Shown here: positions 26,517-34,970 of the stretch, one piece after another
Position numbering within the stretch: the first letter of the stretch is position 1
How the letters are laid out: each line of letters starts with the position of its first letter
Assembly (NCBI GenBank): GCA_965368185.1
Contig: CBDULZ010000009.1
Location: 19,784 to 83,783 of the forward strand
Direction: 5' to 3'
Source: Kriegella sp965368185
GTDB taxonomy: Bacteria; Bacteroidota; Bacteroidia; Flavobacteriales; Flavobacteriaceae
Length of the DNA stretch: 64,000 nt
Made by a program: the position numbers and the translations under genes
The notes under the pieces: generated by a model
The model's input: the letters and a program-made list of their open reading frames with translations, nothing else
Database searches by the model: none
Told to the model about the DNA's origin: nothing

Positions 26517-29500
26517 TTAATTGTCATTTTTTAGTTGCAACTCTTTAATAATATTCTTAAGTTCTTTCATTCTTATTTCCCTTCCAACAAACAATTTATT
26601 CATACGTTGTAATTCAGCATTTTTTGAATCAACTTCTTCGGTTCTAATCTTTATCAATTCTTCAAGGTTGTTTCTGTGTTTCTCCAATTCAATTTCCACT
26701 TTTTTTCGTTCAGTTATATCTTTCATAAATGCCGCAACGACGTATTGTTCATTTACCTGCATTGCAAAAGTGTTCACATCAAGATCAATAATTTCTCCGT
26801 TCTTTTTCTTGTGATTCGAATTAAATCTGGCAAATCCTTTACCCACCATTCCTTTTATTCTTTCTTCTATTTCCGTTTGATTCAATGCTACTTCCAGCTG
26901 ATTTATATTCATTGTTAACAACTCATCTTTGTTGTAACCGATCATCTTTACATAAGAAGGGTTTGTATCCAAAATTTGCCCGGTGGTATCAGCTAAGATA
27001 AAACCATCAAGTAAGGTTTCAATTATAAGCGTATTTCGATGCCCAAGCTGAAGAATTTCCTTTTCTGCTTTTTTACGCTCTGTAATATCTCTAATTGTTC
27101 CTGTCAAAAATTTATTATTAGCACTATCGATAAACCGCGTTTTTTTAGTTGAGATTATTCTTTTGTTTCCATCTCCCTGAGTAAGAACTTCCTCATTTAC
27201 ATTCTCAACCCCCGTGTCGATCACCTGTTTATCTATACCAAGAAATAGTTCTATTTCATCTGAGCGTATATCTTCTACCAGTGTTTTACCGATGATATCA
27301 CTTCTAGAAAGGTTCATTAATGAACAGAACGAATCATTGACAAGCAAAAATTTACTTTTTTCATCCTTTACAAATACGGGGTCACCGATATTATTCAGAA
27401 TATTCTCAAGATATTTTTCGCTTCTTTTAATTTGTTCTTCAGCCTCTTTACGGTCGGTAATATCTAGCGAAATACCAATGTAACCATACAAATTATTATG
27501 TGCATCAAAGGTTTCCACCGCTTTAACTGTTATCCATTTGCTGTTATTTTTTTTATCCTGAAATCTAAATTCTATTGCAAATTCACCTCCTGTTCCAACA
27601 TATTGTTGCCATGCTTTCACAACTCTGGTTTTATCATCGGGATGAATGGCGTTAGACCAACCAAAGCCTAGGGCTTCATCAAACGACATGCCCGCATAAT
27701 CAAGCCATTCTTCATTCACATAGTTAACCGAGCCTTCTGTATCTGTTTGGAAAATTCCTACAGGAGCGGTAGAAGTTAACCGTCGAAATAGTAGCTCACT
27801 ATTAATTAAATCTTCTTCAGCCTTTTTACGTTGAGTAACATCGGTTGCTACAATACCCAATGCTATTGGTTTATTTGTACTGTCGTTTATTAAAAACCCA
27901 GACATCTCAATAGGTATGAATTCTCCTGTTTTAAAATTTTTCAGTTGTGCTTCCCCACTCCACCTACTATTTTCAAGAATACTGGGCATATGCTCATTTG
28001 CAATCGTATCTTGATATTGCTCTGGAAAAAAATTGGAGATAGAAGCCGGCAGTTTTTCATTCGCACCCAATCCGACTATATTTCTACCATTCGCATTTAA
28101 ATAAATAGGTTTGCCTTCCAAGTCTGCTAAACCAACAAAATCATCGCTAGTTTCTATTAAAGAAAGCAACATTTGATTGGTAGTGTCTACTTCCTTTCTA
28201 TCGGTAATATCTCTTGTAACTCCAAGTAAGGATATAATAGTACCATCACTGTCTTTTAAGGGTACAGAATGAGTTTCAAGCCATCTTTTTGTACCTTTTA
28301 ATCCTATAATTTCAAATCTTAGAATTCCGGAATTGCCGTTGAAAACATTTTTGATAAGTTTTTTAAATGCAAATTGAAACTCTGGACTTATTAGGTCTAT
28401 GACAGATTTGCCCTTTACCGTATCTAGATTATCGGCTTCAATCATTGCCAACCCTGCAGGATTCATATAAATTAATTCACCTTCAGCATTTAATTGTTTT
28501 ATACATTCGGGCTCCGTTTCTAATATTGTACTTATACGGTTTTCGCTTTCCTTTAAGGCCAAGTCTGCCTTTTTTTGTTCGGTTATGTCGGTGAAATAAA
28601 TAGTTATGCTATCAGATGAAGGGTATACTCTGTTTTCGAACCATTTATCTAAAGGCTCATAATAATCTTCAAAGTATATAGTTTCTTGAATTTCAAAGGC
28701 TTTATGATAAGCCTCATAAATTTTGGATCCAATACCTTCTGGGAATTCTGTCCAAATATGTTTTCCTATTAAACTTTCGGGGGTCTTTCCTAAAAACCCC
28801 GCCGCTTTTTTATTAATATACGTATAGCACCAATTTGCATCCAATGACATAAAGCCGTCCGAAATATTTTGCAGGGAAGTTTCTAACTGAAATATTAATC
28901 GGTCTTCTGTGCGTTTCTTTTCAATTTTTAAGTCTTCGTATCTTTTCTTGTATTTTATTATCGAAAAGATGTCTCGCTCTTGTTGGGCAATTAAAGATGT
29001 TTTTGTTTTTTCAAAATCGAAATTTGTCAAATAAAAATAAAGTATAGATGAGTAAAAAAAGGCCGCAATAGATTTTCCTAGAAGATGACCTACTAATGAA
29101 GTTTTAAATAATGGTGTTCCATAGAATAATGTAAAATTAAAGGCAATGGCATCAAAAATTAAAATTGAACCGAGTGATACAAAGAGAATTAAAAAATAGG
29201 GTAGTTTTTTAAATTTTAAAACTAAAAATTGATAAATTATGACCAATATCAAAAAATCTATAAACAGTATAGCTGTTCCGCTCAAGTAATATTTGAAATT
29301 TATATTAAAAGTTTCGTTTATCGCGGTATTGCTAATCTGGTTTCCTATTACTTGTTGTAGATAAGTAATTTCAAACATAAAGGCCATAAAAATGTTGGTA
29401 ATGACTATGCCAACCATAAGGGCCCTAGCACTTCTAACACCTTCTTTAATATATATTAATAAAACAGCAAATAAGACCCCGCTAAATAGAATAATTGATC

Positions 29501-29690
29501 CGGGATAGATGCGAAGATTTTCAAAAAAAATTATGCTAAATGAACTGCCCAAATTAGCTTGTATAAATTGTATAGCTCCTAAAAGAATGTAGAGTGGGGC
29601 TAAACCGAGTTTAGTTCTAAATTTAAATAGGAAAAGAATACTCGAAAATGTGAGTAAAAACTCTAGTAGTATGGTGGTAAATAGATTCAT
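26517..29690 (-). CDS. Membrane sensor with six PAS domains and no kinase domain
   Basis: 1057 residues. About seven hydrophobic helices in the first 225 residues form a MASE-like membrane sensor. Six PAS/PAC units then follow, each closed by a readable PAC tail: FTDITEQKK, VTRDITDRKE, VATDVTQRKK, SLDITDRKE, IRDITERKK and FMKDITERKK. The protein ends in a coiled coil (NNLEELIKIRTEEV) and the FVGREIRMKELKNIIKEL motif often found at the C-terminus of PAS proteins. No HisKA, H-box or ATP-binding motif occurs before the stop. It lies 42 bases before the CHASE kinase gene and so probably feeds its signal to that kinase by contact. Confidence 0.9.
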   Translation of the reverse strand: MNLFTTILLEFLLTFSSILFLFKFRTKLGLAPLYILLGAIQFIQANLGSSFSIIFFENLRIYPGSIILFSGVLFAVLLIYIKEGVRSARALMVGIVITNIFMAFMFEITYLQQVIGNQISNTAINETFNINFKYYLSGTAILFIDFLILVIIYQFLVLKFKKLPYFLILFVSLGSILIFDAIAFNFTLFYGTPLFKTSLVGHLLGKSIAAFFYSSILYFYLTNFDFEKTKTSLIAQQERDIFSIIKYKKRYEDLKIEKKRTEDRLIFQLETSLQNISDGFMSLDANWCYTYINKKAAGFLGKTPESLIGKHIWTEFPEGIGSKIYEAYHKAFEIQETIYFEDYYEPLDKWFENRVYPSSDSITIYFTDITEQKKADLALKESENRISTILETEPECIKQLNAEGELIYMNPAGLAMIEADNLDTVKGKSVIDLISPEFQFAFKKLIKNVFNGNSGILRFEIIGLKGTKRWLETHSVPLKDSDGTIISLLGVTRDITDRKEVDTTNQMLLSLIETSDDFVGLADLEGKPIYLNANGRNIVGLGANEKLPASISNFFPEQYQDTIANEHMPSILENSRWSGEAQLKNFKTGEFIPIEMSGFLINDSTNKPIALGIVATDVTQRKKAEEDLINSELLFRRLTSTAPVGIFQTDTEGSVNYVNEEWLDYAGMSFDEALGFGWSNAIHPDDKTRVVKAWQQYVGTGGEFAIEFRFQDKKNNSKWITVKAVETFDAHNNLYGYIGISLDITDRKEAEEQIKRSEKYLENILNNIGDPVFVKDEKSKFLLVNDSFCSLMNLSRSDIIGKTLVEDIRSDEIELFLGIDKQVIDTGVENVNEEVLTQGDGNKRIISTKKTRFIDSANNKFLTGTIRDITERKKAEKEILQLGHRNTLIIETLLDGFILADTTGQILDTNPSYVKMIGYNKDELLTMNINQLEVALNQTEIEERIKGMVGKGFARFNSNHKKKNGEIIDLDVNTFAMQVNEQYVVAAFMKDITERKKVEIELEKHRNNLEELIKIRTEEVDSKNAELQRMNKLFVGREIRMKELKNIIKELQLKNDN

Positions 29691-30039
29691 GTAGTATCGA
29701 AGTTAACATTTTGTACTAAAATTCGACACATAATATGAATTATCTAACTAAAGTTAGATATTTATTCGCATAAAGTTTTACGGTTTTAAAAGGTGCTATT
29801 TATCGGGAGGAGACCAAGATGGTATCTTCCAAAAGTTAAATAAAAGCAGTTTGTCCATAGCACTTGAAATGTTATAGCTCGGTATTTCAGTAGGGTATAT
29901 ACTATTTTGGTGTTAATCAATATACAATCGGTCTCTAAGTGCTTACAGGGCTTTCAATCTTCACGACTTTCAGAAATATTGATTGGCTGGTAGCCGGTAC
30001 TATTCTAAAAAGTTGTTTCTTCACTCTTTTCCACCTGCG
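29691..30039. other. Intergenic region upstream of the six-PAS sensor gene
   Basis: This 349-base gap is AT-rich. The one structured element I see is the inverted repeat at 29741-29760. No clear TAnnTTTG or sigma-54 element precedes the sensor gene. The open frame on the plus strand here overlaps the DUF4258 gene and is not credible. Confidence 0.5.
29741..29760. promoter_or_regulatory. Inverted repeat upstream of the six-PAS sensor gene
   Basis: TATCTAACT (29741-29749) and AGTTAGATA (29752-29760) are perfect nine-base arms with a two-base spacer, 51-70 bases before the start codon at 29690. A dimeric repressor or activator site is possible; no candidate protein is known. It lacks a T run. 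Confidence 0.45.
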
Positions 30040-30423
30040 TTATTCTGTTAAAATTTCTTCCGCGAGTGCTTTGTTGGGGCAGTTCTTGACTTTAATGACT
30101 ACATCTTCCCCTTTGACTTCTCCCTCGATAAAATACGTTTTACATCCCGCCGATTTAGTATCGCTACGGCTAAAATCAACTTCGCCATGGGTAAGAAGAA
30201 AATTGATGTCTAGCGAATCTAACTTTTTGGTTTTGAGCTTCGCTTCGATTTCATCGGAATACGAAAGTGGTTTCGAGCGAATATCCTTTAATGTTCTACA
30301 ATTGGGAAAATAACAAAATTCGGTTCCTGTTTCCGCAGATTTTTTTTTGAGGAAAAAGGCCAGGAAAACGATACCTATGGCCAGACCGATCATGTAAAAC
30401 CCCAAACGTTTTAAAAATTCCAT
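30040..30423 (-). CDS. DUF4258-type membrane-anchored protein
   Basis: 127 residues. One N-terminal membrane helix (about 10-27) is followed by a domain with FCYFPNCRTLKDIRSKPL and a conserved-looking end: LTHGEVDFSRSDTKSAGCKTYFIEGEVKGEDVVIKVKNCPNKALA. The core pattern fits the DUF4258 domain, found in many Flavobacteriia, of unknown role. It lies 11 bases after the alanine-dehydrogenase-like gene on the same strand and is likely cotranscribed. Confidence 0.72.
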   Translation of the reverse strand: MEFLKRLGFYMIGLAIGIVFLAFFLKKKSAETGTEFCYFPNCRTLKDIRSKPLSYSDEIEAKLKTKKLDSLDINFLLTHGEVDFSRSDTKSAGCKTYFIEGEVKGEDVVIKVKNCPNKALAEEILTE

Positions 30424-30434
30424 AAACGAACAAA

Positions 30435-31634
30435 TTAAAAAATGAGGAAATTGATGTCACTGTATTGTAGATCGAACCATTCACCTACCGATTTACTTGT
30501 CAATATACCGTGGTACATATATAGTCCGTTACGAAGACCTTTGTCGAAGCGCAGTGAATTTTCCAAACCACCATCTTCCCCGAGTTTTAAGAGATAGGGG
30601 GTGAAAATATTGCTTATTGAAATTGAAGCTGTTTTTGGATATCGCGAAGGAATGTTGGGCACTCCATAATGAATAACCCCGTATTTTTCGATTGTAGGTT
30701 TATTGTGGCTGGTAATTTCACTGGTCTCGAAACAACCGCCCATATCGATACTGACGTCAATGATAACGGCTCCTTTTTTCATGTTTTCGACCATGGATCT
30801 GGAAACAACTACGGGAGACCTATCGCTACCTCGCACGGCCCCTATGGCTACATCGCAACGTTTTAGGGCCTTCAATAAGTTTTTCGGTTGTATGGTAGAG
30901 GTGTAAATGGTCTGTTTTAGATTTGTTTGAATATGTCTAAGTTTTGTAATCGAATTATCGAAAACTTTGATGTTGGCGCCCAAACCTATGGCCGACCTGG
31001 AAGCAAATTCCCCTACCGTGCCTGCACCAATGATTACGACCTCTACGGGAGGCACTCCGCTGATGTTGCCGAACATGAGTCCGTTTCCTTTGTTCGTCGC
31101 TGCCATAATTTCGGAGGCGATGAGCACAGAGGAAATTCCGGCAATTTCACTTAACGAACGTACCGCCGGGTATTTGCCGTCTTCATCTCGAATGTATTCA
31201 AAGGCTATGCCTGTAATACGTTTCTTGGCCATTTCCTCAAAGTACTCTTTGTATTGGGTTTTTATTTGAAGCGCCGAAATCACAATTGCCTGTGGGTTCA
31301 GCATGGCGATTTCAGCGAGGGTAGGTGGCTCAACCTTTAAAAGCAAGGGGCATGAGAAAACCTTCTTTGTATCTCTTGTTATTTCAGCACCTGCGTTGGT
31401 ATAATCAATGTCGGTATAGTTTGCACCCTCACCGGCACCTGATTCCATTAGTACGCGATGTCCGTTGCTTGTAATCGCATTTATGGCATCTGGGGTAAGG
31501 CAAATCCGTTTTTCCTGATATTGGTTTTCTTTGGGGATGCCTATAAAAAGTTCTCCTTTCTGTTTAAGTACTTCCAAGGTTTCTTCCTGAGGCAGTAATT
31601 GTTGTTTGCTAAAAGGAGAAGTGGGTTGGTTCAT
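30435..31634 (-). CDS. Alanine dehydrogenase / PntA family protein
   Basis: 399 residues. The family N-terminus appears as GELFIGIPKENQYQEKRICLTPDA, the NAD-binding Rossmann motif as VVIIGAGTVGEFASR (about 195), and the catalytic-region motifs as LLLKVEPP (Lys) and GAVIIDVSIDMGGCFETS (Asp). Alanine dehydrogenases convert L-alanine and NAD+ to pyruvate, ammonia and NADH. The catalytic His of the usual LHLA motif is not obvious: the matching region reads VISALQIKTQY. The Bacteroidota group to which this seems to belong carries the alanine dehydrogenase name in databases, but the missing His makes the exact activity less certain. Confidence 0.8.
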   Translation of the reverse strand: MNQPTSPFSKQQLLPQEETLEVLKQKGELFIGIPKENQYQEKRICLTPDAINAITSNGHRVLMESGAGEGANYTDIDYTNAGAEITRDTKKVFSCPLLLKVEPPTLAEIAMLNPQAIVISALQIKTQYKEYFEEMAKKRITGIAFEYIRDEDGKYPAVRSLSEIAGISSVLIASEIMAATNKGNGLMFGNISGVPPVEVVIIGAGTVGEFASRSAIGLGANIKVFDNSITKLRHIQTNLKQTIYTSTIQPKNLLKALKRCDVAIGAVRGSDRSPVVVSRSMVENMKKGAVIIDVSIDMGGCFETSEITSHNKPTIEKYGVIHYGVPNIPSRYPKTASISISNIFTPYLLKLGEDGGLENSLRFDKGLRNGLYMYHGILTSKSVGEWFDLQYSDINFLIF

Positions 31635-31671
31635 ATGGTGTAAGTCTGAAATCCAAGCAAAAGATTGATGC

Positions 31672-31679
31672 CAAATTTA
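31672..31679 (-). promoter_or_regulatory. -7 promoter element of the alanine-dehydrogenase-like gene
   Basis: TAAATTTG on the minus strand matches TAnnTTTG, 37 bases before the ATG at 31634. The expected -33 TTG is not clear. Confidence 0.5.
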
Positions 31680-31754
31680 CAACATTTTCAGATAAAAGTC
31701 GGTGCTAACATGGGAATAGAGCGGGGCGAGCAGCGGGCAACGTGGTAATCAAGA

Positions 31755-32402
31755 TCATAACCAATTTTTCAGGGCATGTCGAAACTGTTGAAAAATATTT
31801 TTTAGGTTATCGGTAGACAAACTCTGACTTATCCCTTGGGCCGCGATTTGATTCTCTTGATTCTTTTCATTCTCATCCAATTGTATCTCGATTTCTTTAT
31901 CCAAGGTGCTAGTTAGTCCTTGTTTTTCTTTTAAGACTTTTAGTTCGGCTTCCATGGCTTCAAGATCGATGCCATGAACATACCTGTCAACCAATTTTAC
32001 CCTGATAAAATATACGATCGGAATGATTACCATGCATACCGCGACTAAATATAATATTTCGTTTTCATCAATTTTACTGGCGTCTTCGCTGAACACACTG
32101 TAAAGCTGAAAAGCATACATTGAAATCGGAATCAGAATAATATGGTACCACCAATTCTTAGCGGTTGTGAACCAGATTATTAATAGGGCCAAAGGAATTA
32201 ACTTACTTAAATAGAAGTAAAAGGCTACCGTGACATCGTCGTAGCCGTTGTTTGAAAATGTGAGTCCAAAGATTGACCACGTATTATCAGAATTTATGGG
32301 GAGGTACTTATAAGAATAAAATAAAATAGGGGATATAGCAATTAAAAGGGCAAATAACCCTTCTATGATCAACTTTTTTTTAATGCGACTTCTTTTAGAC
32401 AT
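31755..32402 (-). CDS. Multi-pass membrane protein of unknown function
   Basis: 215 residues. Hydrophobic segments at about 10-30, 62-80, 88-105 and 115-135, then a soluble C-terminal third with a short coiled coil (LEAMEAELKVLKEKQ) and a polar end. No motif recognised. A -7 like box TATTTTTG (minus strand, 32415-32422) lies 12 bases before the start codon, so it is probably transcribed on its own. A 120-base spacer separates its stop from the alanine-dehydrogenase-like gene. Confidence 0.7.
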   Translation of the reverse strand: MSKRSRIKKKLIIEGLFALLIAISPILFYSYKYLPINSDNTWSIFGLTFSNNGYDDVTVAFYFYLSKLIPLALLIIWFTTAKNWWYHIILIPISMYAFQLYSVFSEDASKIDENEILYLVAVCMVIIPIVYFIRVKLVDRYVHGIDLEAMEAELKVLKEKQGLTSTLDKEIEIQLDENEKNQENQIAAQGISQSLSTDNLKNIFQQFRHALKNWL

Positions 32403-32500
32403 ATATACCTAACACAAAAATACAAATATTATTATATAGACAGGGGCAGCACAAAACTTTGTGATGCCCCAATCCTAATGATCATATGTTAAACTATATA

Positions 32501-32650
32501 TTATGCCCTTATATTTCTTTTGTCAATGTTTCTGTCAATGCTTTGTGTAGGGTAAAGGCTATCTTCATCGGCAGTCGATGCAGAAGTACAAGAAGCTGCC
32601 AACAATGATACACTAGCTAAAACGGCGAATAGAATTTTTTTGGTTTTCAT
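32501..32650 (-). CDS. 49-residue lipoprotein-like peptide
   Basis: A short gene below usual length limits. ATG at 32650 and TAA at 32501-32503 give 49 residues: a basic start (MKTKK), a hydrophobic stretch (ILFAVLASVSLLAAS), then a Cys at residue 21 in a lipobox-like context and a polar tail with SIDRNIDKRNIRA. A -7 element TACATTTG lies 41 bases upstream. Small Cys-terminated lipoproteins of this kind are common in Flavobacteriia; no role is known. Signal, stop and promoter together make a real gene likely. Confidence 0.6.
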   Translation of the reverse strand: MKTKKILFAVLASVSLLAASCTSASTADEDSLYPTQSIDRNIDKRNIRA

Positions 32651-32959
32651 CTTACGAGGGTTTAAGTTAAAAATCAGTTATAGAATGACGCAAATGTAAT
32701 CAAAGTGAAGTCGTAAATTCACTTATGATTCTAAAATTAATGCATTTCAACGTATAAAACGGTGTTTTCATCGAAAATATTGCATTTCATCTAAATTTAT
32801 ACAATAAAGATTAGAATCAGTACTTCCGAATACCCTCAAATGGGCACGGCATTATAAATTTGATGGGGCAATAAAGATTAATGCCACTTTAGTGTTTAAT
32901 GTATTAGATAAAGCATCTGGAATAAATGCTAAAACAAAAGTGGGGCAAGAATCAATTTT
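32651..32959. other. Intergenic region between the small lipoprotein and tsaE
   Basis: 309 bases. It holds the promoter of the small lipoprotein. On the plus strand, a frame open from 32808 to a stop at 32961-32963 reads like coding sequence (for example NATLVFNVLDKASG) but has no ATG near its beginning; see findings. No RNA structure was seen. Confidence 0.5.
32691..32698 (-). promoter_or_regulatory. -7 promoter element of the 49-residue lipoprotein gene
   Basis: TACATTTG (minus strand) is an exact consensus match, placing the transcript start about 34 bases before the ATG at 32650. The -33 element is weak. Confidence 0.5.
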
Positions 32960-33373
32960 TTAATCGAATACCTTCAACTTTCGTGTGTCGGGGCCAATTA
33001 CCTCCAAAGAAATTGTTGCGGCATCTTCTGGAAGAAAAGACTTAATTTTTTCCGGCCACTCGATGAATATCCAGACATCTTGATTAAAATAATCCTCTAG
33101 TCCCAAATCTAGGGCTTCAGTTTCATTATTCAATCTGTAAAAATCAAAATGGTATGCTAAAAGCGTTCCGTCACCTGAATAGTACTCATTTACAATACCG
33201 AAAGTTGGGCTATTGGCATTGTCTTTACCACCTAATTCTTTGACCAACCCTTTTATGAAAGTCGTCTTTCCGGCTCCCATTTCACCATAAAAGCAGAGCG
33301 TCTTCGAACCTATTTTGGCGATAAGTTGTCGGGCAACTTCTTGAATTTGGTTTTCTTTGTATGTTACGTCCAT
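32960..33373 (-). CDS. tsaE: tRNA threonylcarbamoyladenosine biosynthesis ATPase TsaE
   Basis: 137 residues from the ATG at 33373 (MDVTYKENQIQEVA). TsaE is the ATPase that drives turnover of the TsaB-TsaD complex making t6A on ANN-decoding tRNAs. Walker A is GEMGAGKTTFIKGL, followed by NSPTFGIVNEY and HFDFYRLN, all hallmarks of the family. A longer frame from 33412 would overlap the PorX gene, so the internal ATG is preferred, which leaves a 16-base spacer. Downstream of porX on the same strand, probably cotranscribed with it. Confidence 0.95.
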   Translation of the reverse strand: MDVTYKENQIQEVARQLIAKIGSKTLCFYGEMGAGKTTFIKGLVKELGGKDNANSPTFGIVNEYYSGDGTLLAYHFDFYRLNNETEALDLGLEDYFNQDVWIFIEWPEKIKSFLPEDAATISLEVIGPDTRKLKVFD

Positions 33374-33389
33374 TCTGGGTAAGGTAGCT

Positions 33390-34934
33390 TTATCTTGGTT
33401 CAAGTACGACAAAAGGAATGATCATTTCCTCCAGCGAAACACCCCCATGCTGATAAGTGTTTCTGTAATAACTTACATAATGATTATAGTTATTCGGGTA
33501 TGCAAAAAACAAATCATTCTTTGCAAAAATATAAGAACTGCTCATATTGATGCTCGGTAAATGGATTTTTGAAGGATGTTTTGCCTCTAGTACATCCCTG
33601 TCCTCATACGTAAGACTGCGCCCGGTTTTATACCGTAGGTTTAGGCTTGTTTCTTTGTCCCCGATGACTTTTGAGGGCTGCTTTACGTTGATGGTGCCGT
33701 GATCTGTCGTGATTATCAATTTTAGCCCCATACTTTGGGCTTGTTGAATAATTTCGAGCAGCGGCGAGTTTTTGAACCAACTTTGGGTCAAAGAGCGATA
33801 GGCCTTGTCGTTCGATGCGAGCTCCTTTATGACCTCCATTTCGGTTTTGGAGTGCGAGAGCATGTCAACAAAATTGTAGACGATTACTGTTAGATCATTA
33901 TCCTTTTGGGATTTAAAGTTTTGCGATAATTGTTTCCCTTGCTTTAGGCTGCTTATTTTATGGTATTCCCATTTTAAATCAAGTCCAAGACGCTTTATTT
34001 GTTCCCCTAAAAATTTATCCTCATACAGGTTTTTCCCTCCGTCATCGGTATCGTTTCGCCACCATTGTGGATACTTCTTTTCCATATCCAAAGGCGTTAG
34101 GCCTGCGAAGATGGCATTTCTGGCATATTGGGTTGCCGTAGGTAATATACTGTAATAAGACTCTTCCTTATTTTTTTTATAAAAAGAGGTGATGGTATCC
34201 TCAAAGGCATACCATTGATCATAACGTAAGTTATCGATGACGACCAATAGGGTAGGAGTGTCTTTCAGTTCTGGGTATACCCATTCTTTAAAAAGTGTAT
34301 GTGACATTACAGGGGAATCCGAATTACCGAACCAATCACCGTAGTTGTTGTCAATAAATTTTCCGAACTGGTTATTGGCTTCCGATTTTTGGGATTCTAA
34401 AATCTCAAACATGCTTGAATCTTCGATTTCCTCAAGGCGTAATTCCCAGTAAATCAATTTTTTATATAAATCGGCCCATTCCCTAAAGGTGTCTACCATC
34501 GAGAGATCCATCGCAATTTTTCGAAATTCCTGTTGATAATTTGCAGTTGTCTTCTCGGATACCAAGCGAGAATGGTCTAAATTTTTCTTTAGCGATAATA
34601 GAATTTGGTTCGGATTGACGGGTTTTATCAAATAGTCGGCAATTTTCGACCCGATAGCCTCCTCCATAATGAACTCCTCTTCACTTTTGGTAATCATGAC
34701 CACGGGCAATGACGAATCCATGGCTTTGATTTCGTTGAGTGTTTCGAGACCTGAAATTCCCGGCATGTTCTCATCTAAAAAAACGATATCGGCCCGTGTG
34801 TTGGCAAGTTCTTGCAAAGCTTCCTGTCCGCTTCGACAAGTGACGACTTCGTAGTTCTTGGCCTGCAGAAAAAGTATATGTGGTTTTAAAAGGTCAATTT
34901 CATCATCGACCCAAAGTATTGTTATCTTGTTCAT
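33390..34934 (-). CDS. porX: PglZ-domain response regulator PorX
   Basis: 514 residues. REC domain (about 1-120) with phospho-Asp in IVFLDENMPGISG (about 54) and Lys in YLIKPV; a helical linker; then a PglZ/alkaline-phosphatase-like domain (about 205-514) with LLVVIDNLRYDQW, VYNFVDMLSHSK, LIITTDHGT and the C-terminal HGGVSLEEMIIPFVVLEP. This is the layout of PorX, which with the kinase PorY and sigma factor SigP controls the type IX secretion system, and whose PglZ domain has been reported to hydrolyse oligonucleotides. Neither PorY nor SigP is in this window. The start is 36 bases from the divergent HD gene. Confidence 0.95.
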   Translation of the reverse strand: MNKITILWVDDEIDLLKPHILFLQAKNYEVVTCRSGQEALQELANTRADIVFLDENMPGISGLETLNEIKAMDSSLPVVMITKSEEEFIMEEAIGSKIADYLIKPVNPNQILLSLKKNLDHSRLVSEKTTANYQQEFRKIAMDLSMVDTFREWADLYKKLIYWELRLEEIEDSSMFEILESQKSEANNQFGKFIDNNYGDWFGNSDSPVMSHTLFKEWVYPELKDTPTLLVVIDNLRYDQWYAFEDTITSFYKKNKEESYYSILPTATQYARNAIFAGLTPLDMEKKYPQWWRNDTDDGGKNLYEDKFLGEQIKRLGLDLKWEYHKISSLKQGKQLSQNFKSQKDNDLTVIVYNFVDMLSHSKTEMEVIKELASNDKAYRSLTQSWFKNSPLLEIIQQAQSMGLKLIITTDHGTINVKQPSKVIGDKETSLNLRYKTGRSLTYEDRDVLEAKHPSKIHLPSINMSSSYIFAKNDLFFAYPNNYNHYVSYYRNTYQHGGVSLEEMIIPFVVLEPR

Positions 34935-34970
34935 TTAGTACCTATATTTACCCGCAATTAAGAACAGGTT

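Noticed and set aside
29939..30313. 124-residue plus-strand frame
   Set aside because: It lies opposite the DUF4258 gene for most of its length and its translation is low-complexity Ser/Leu of an antisense frame.
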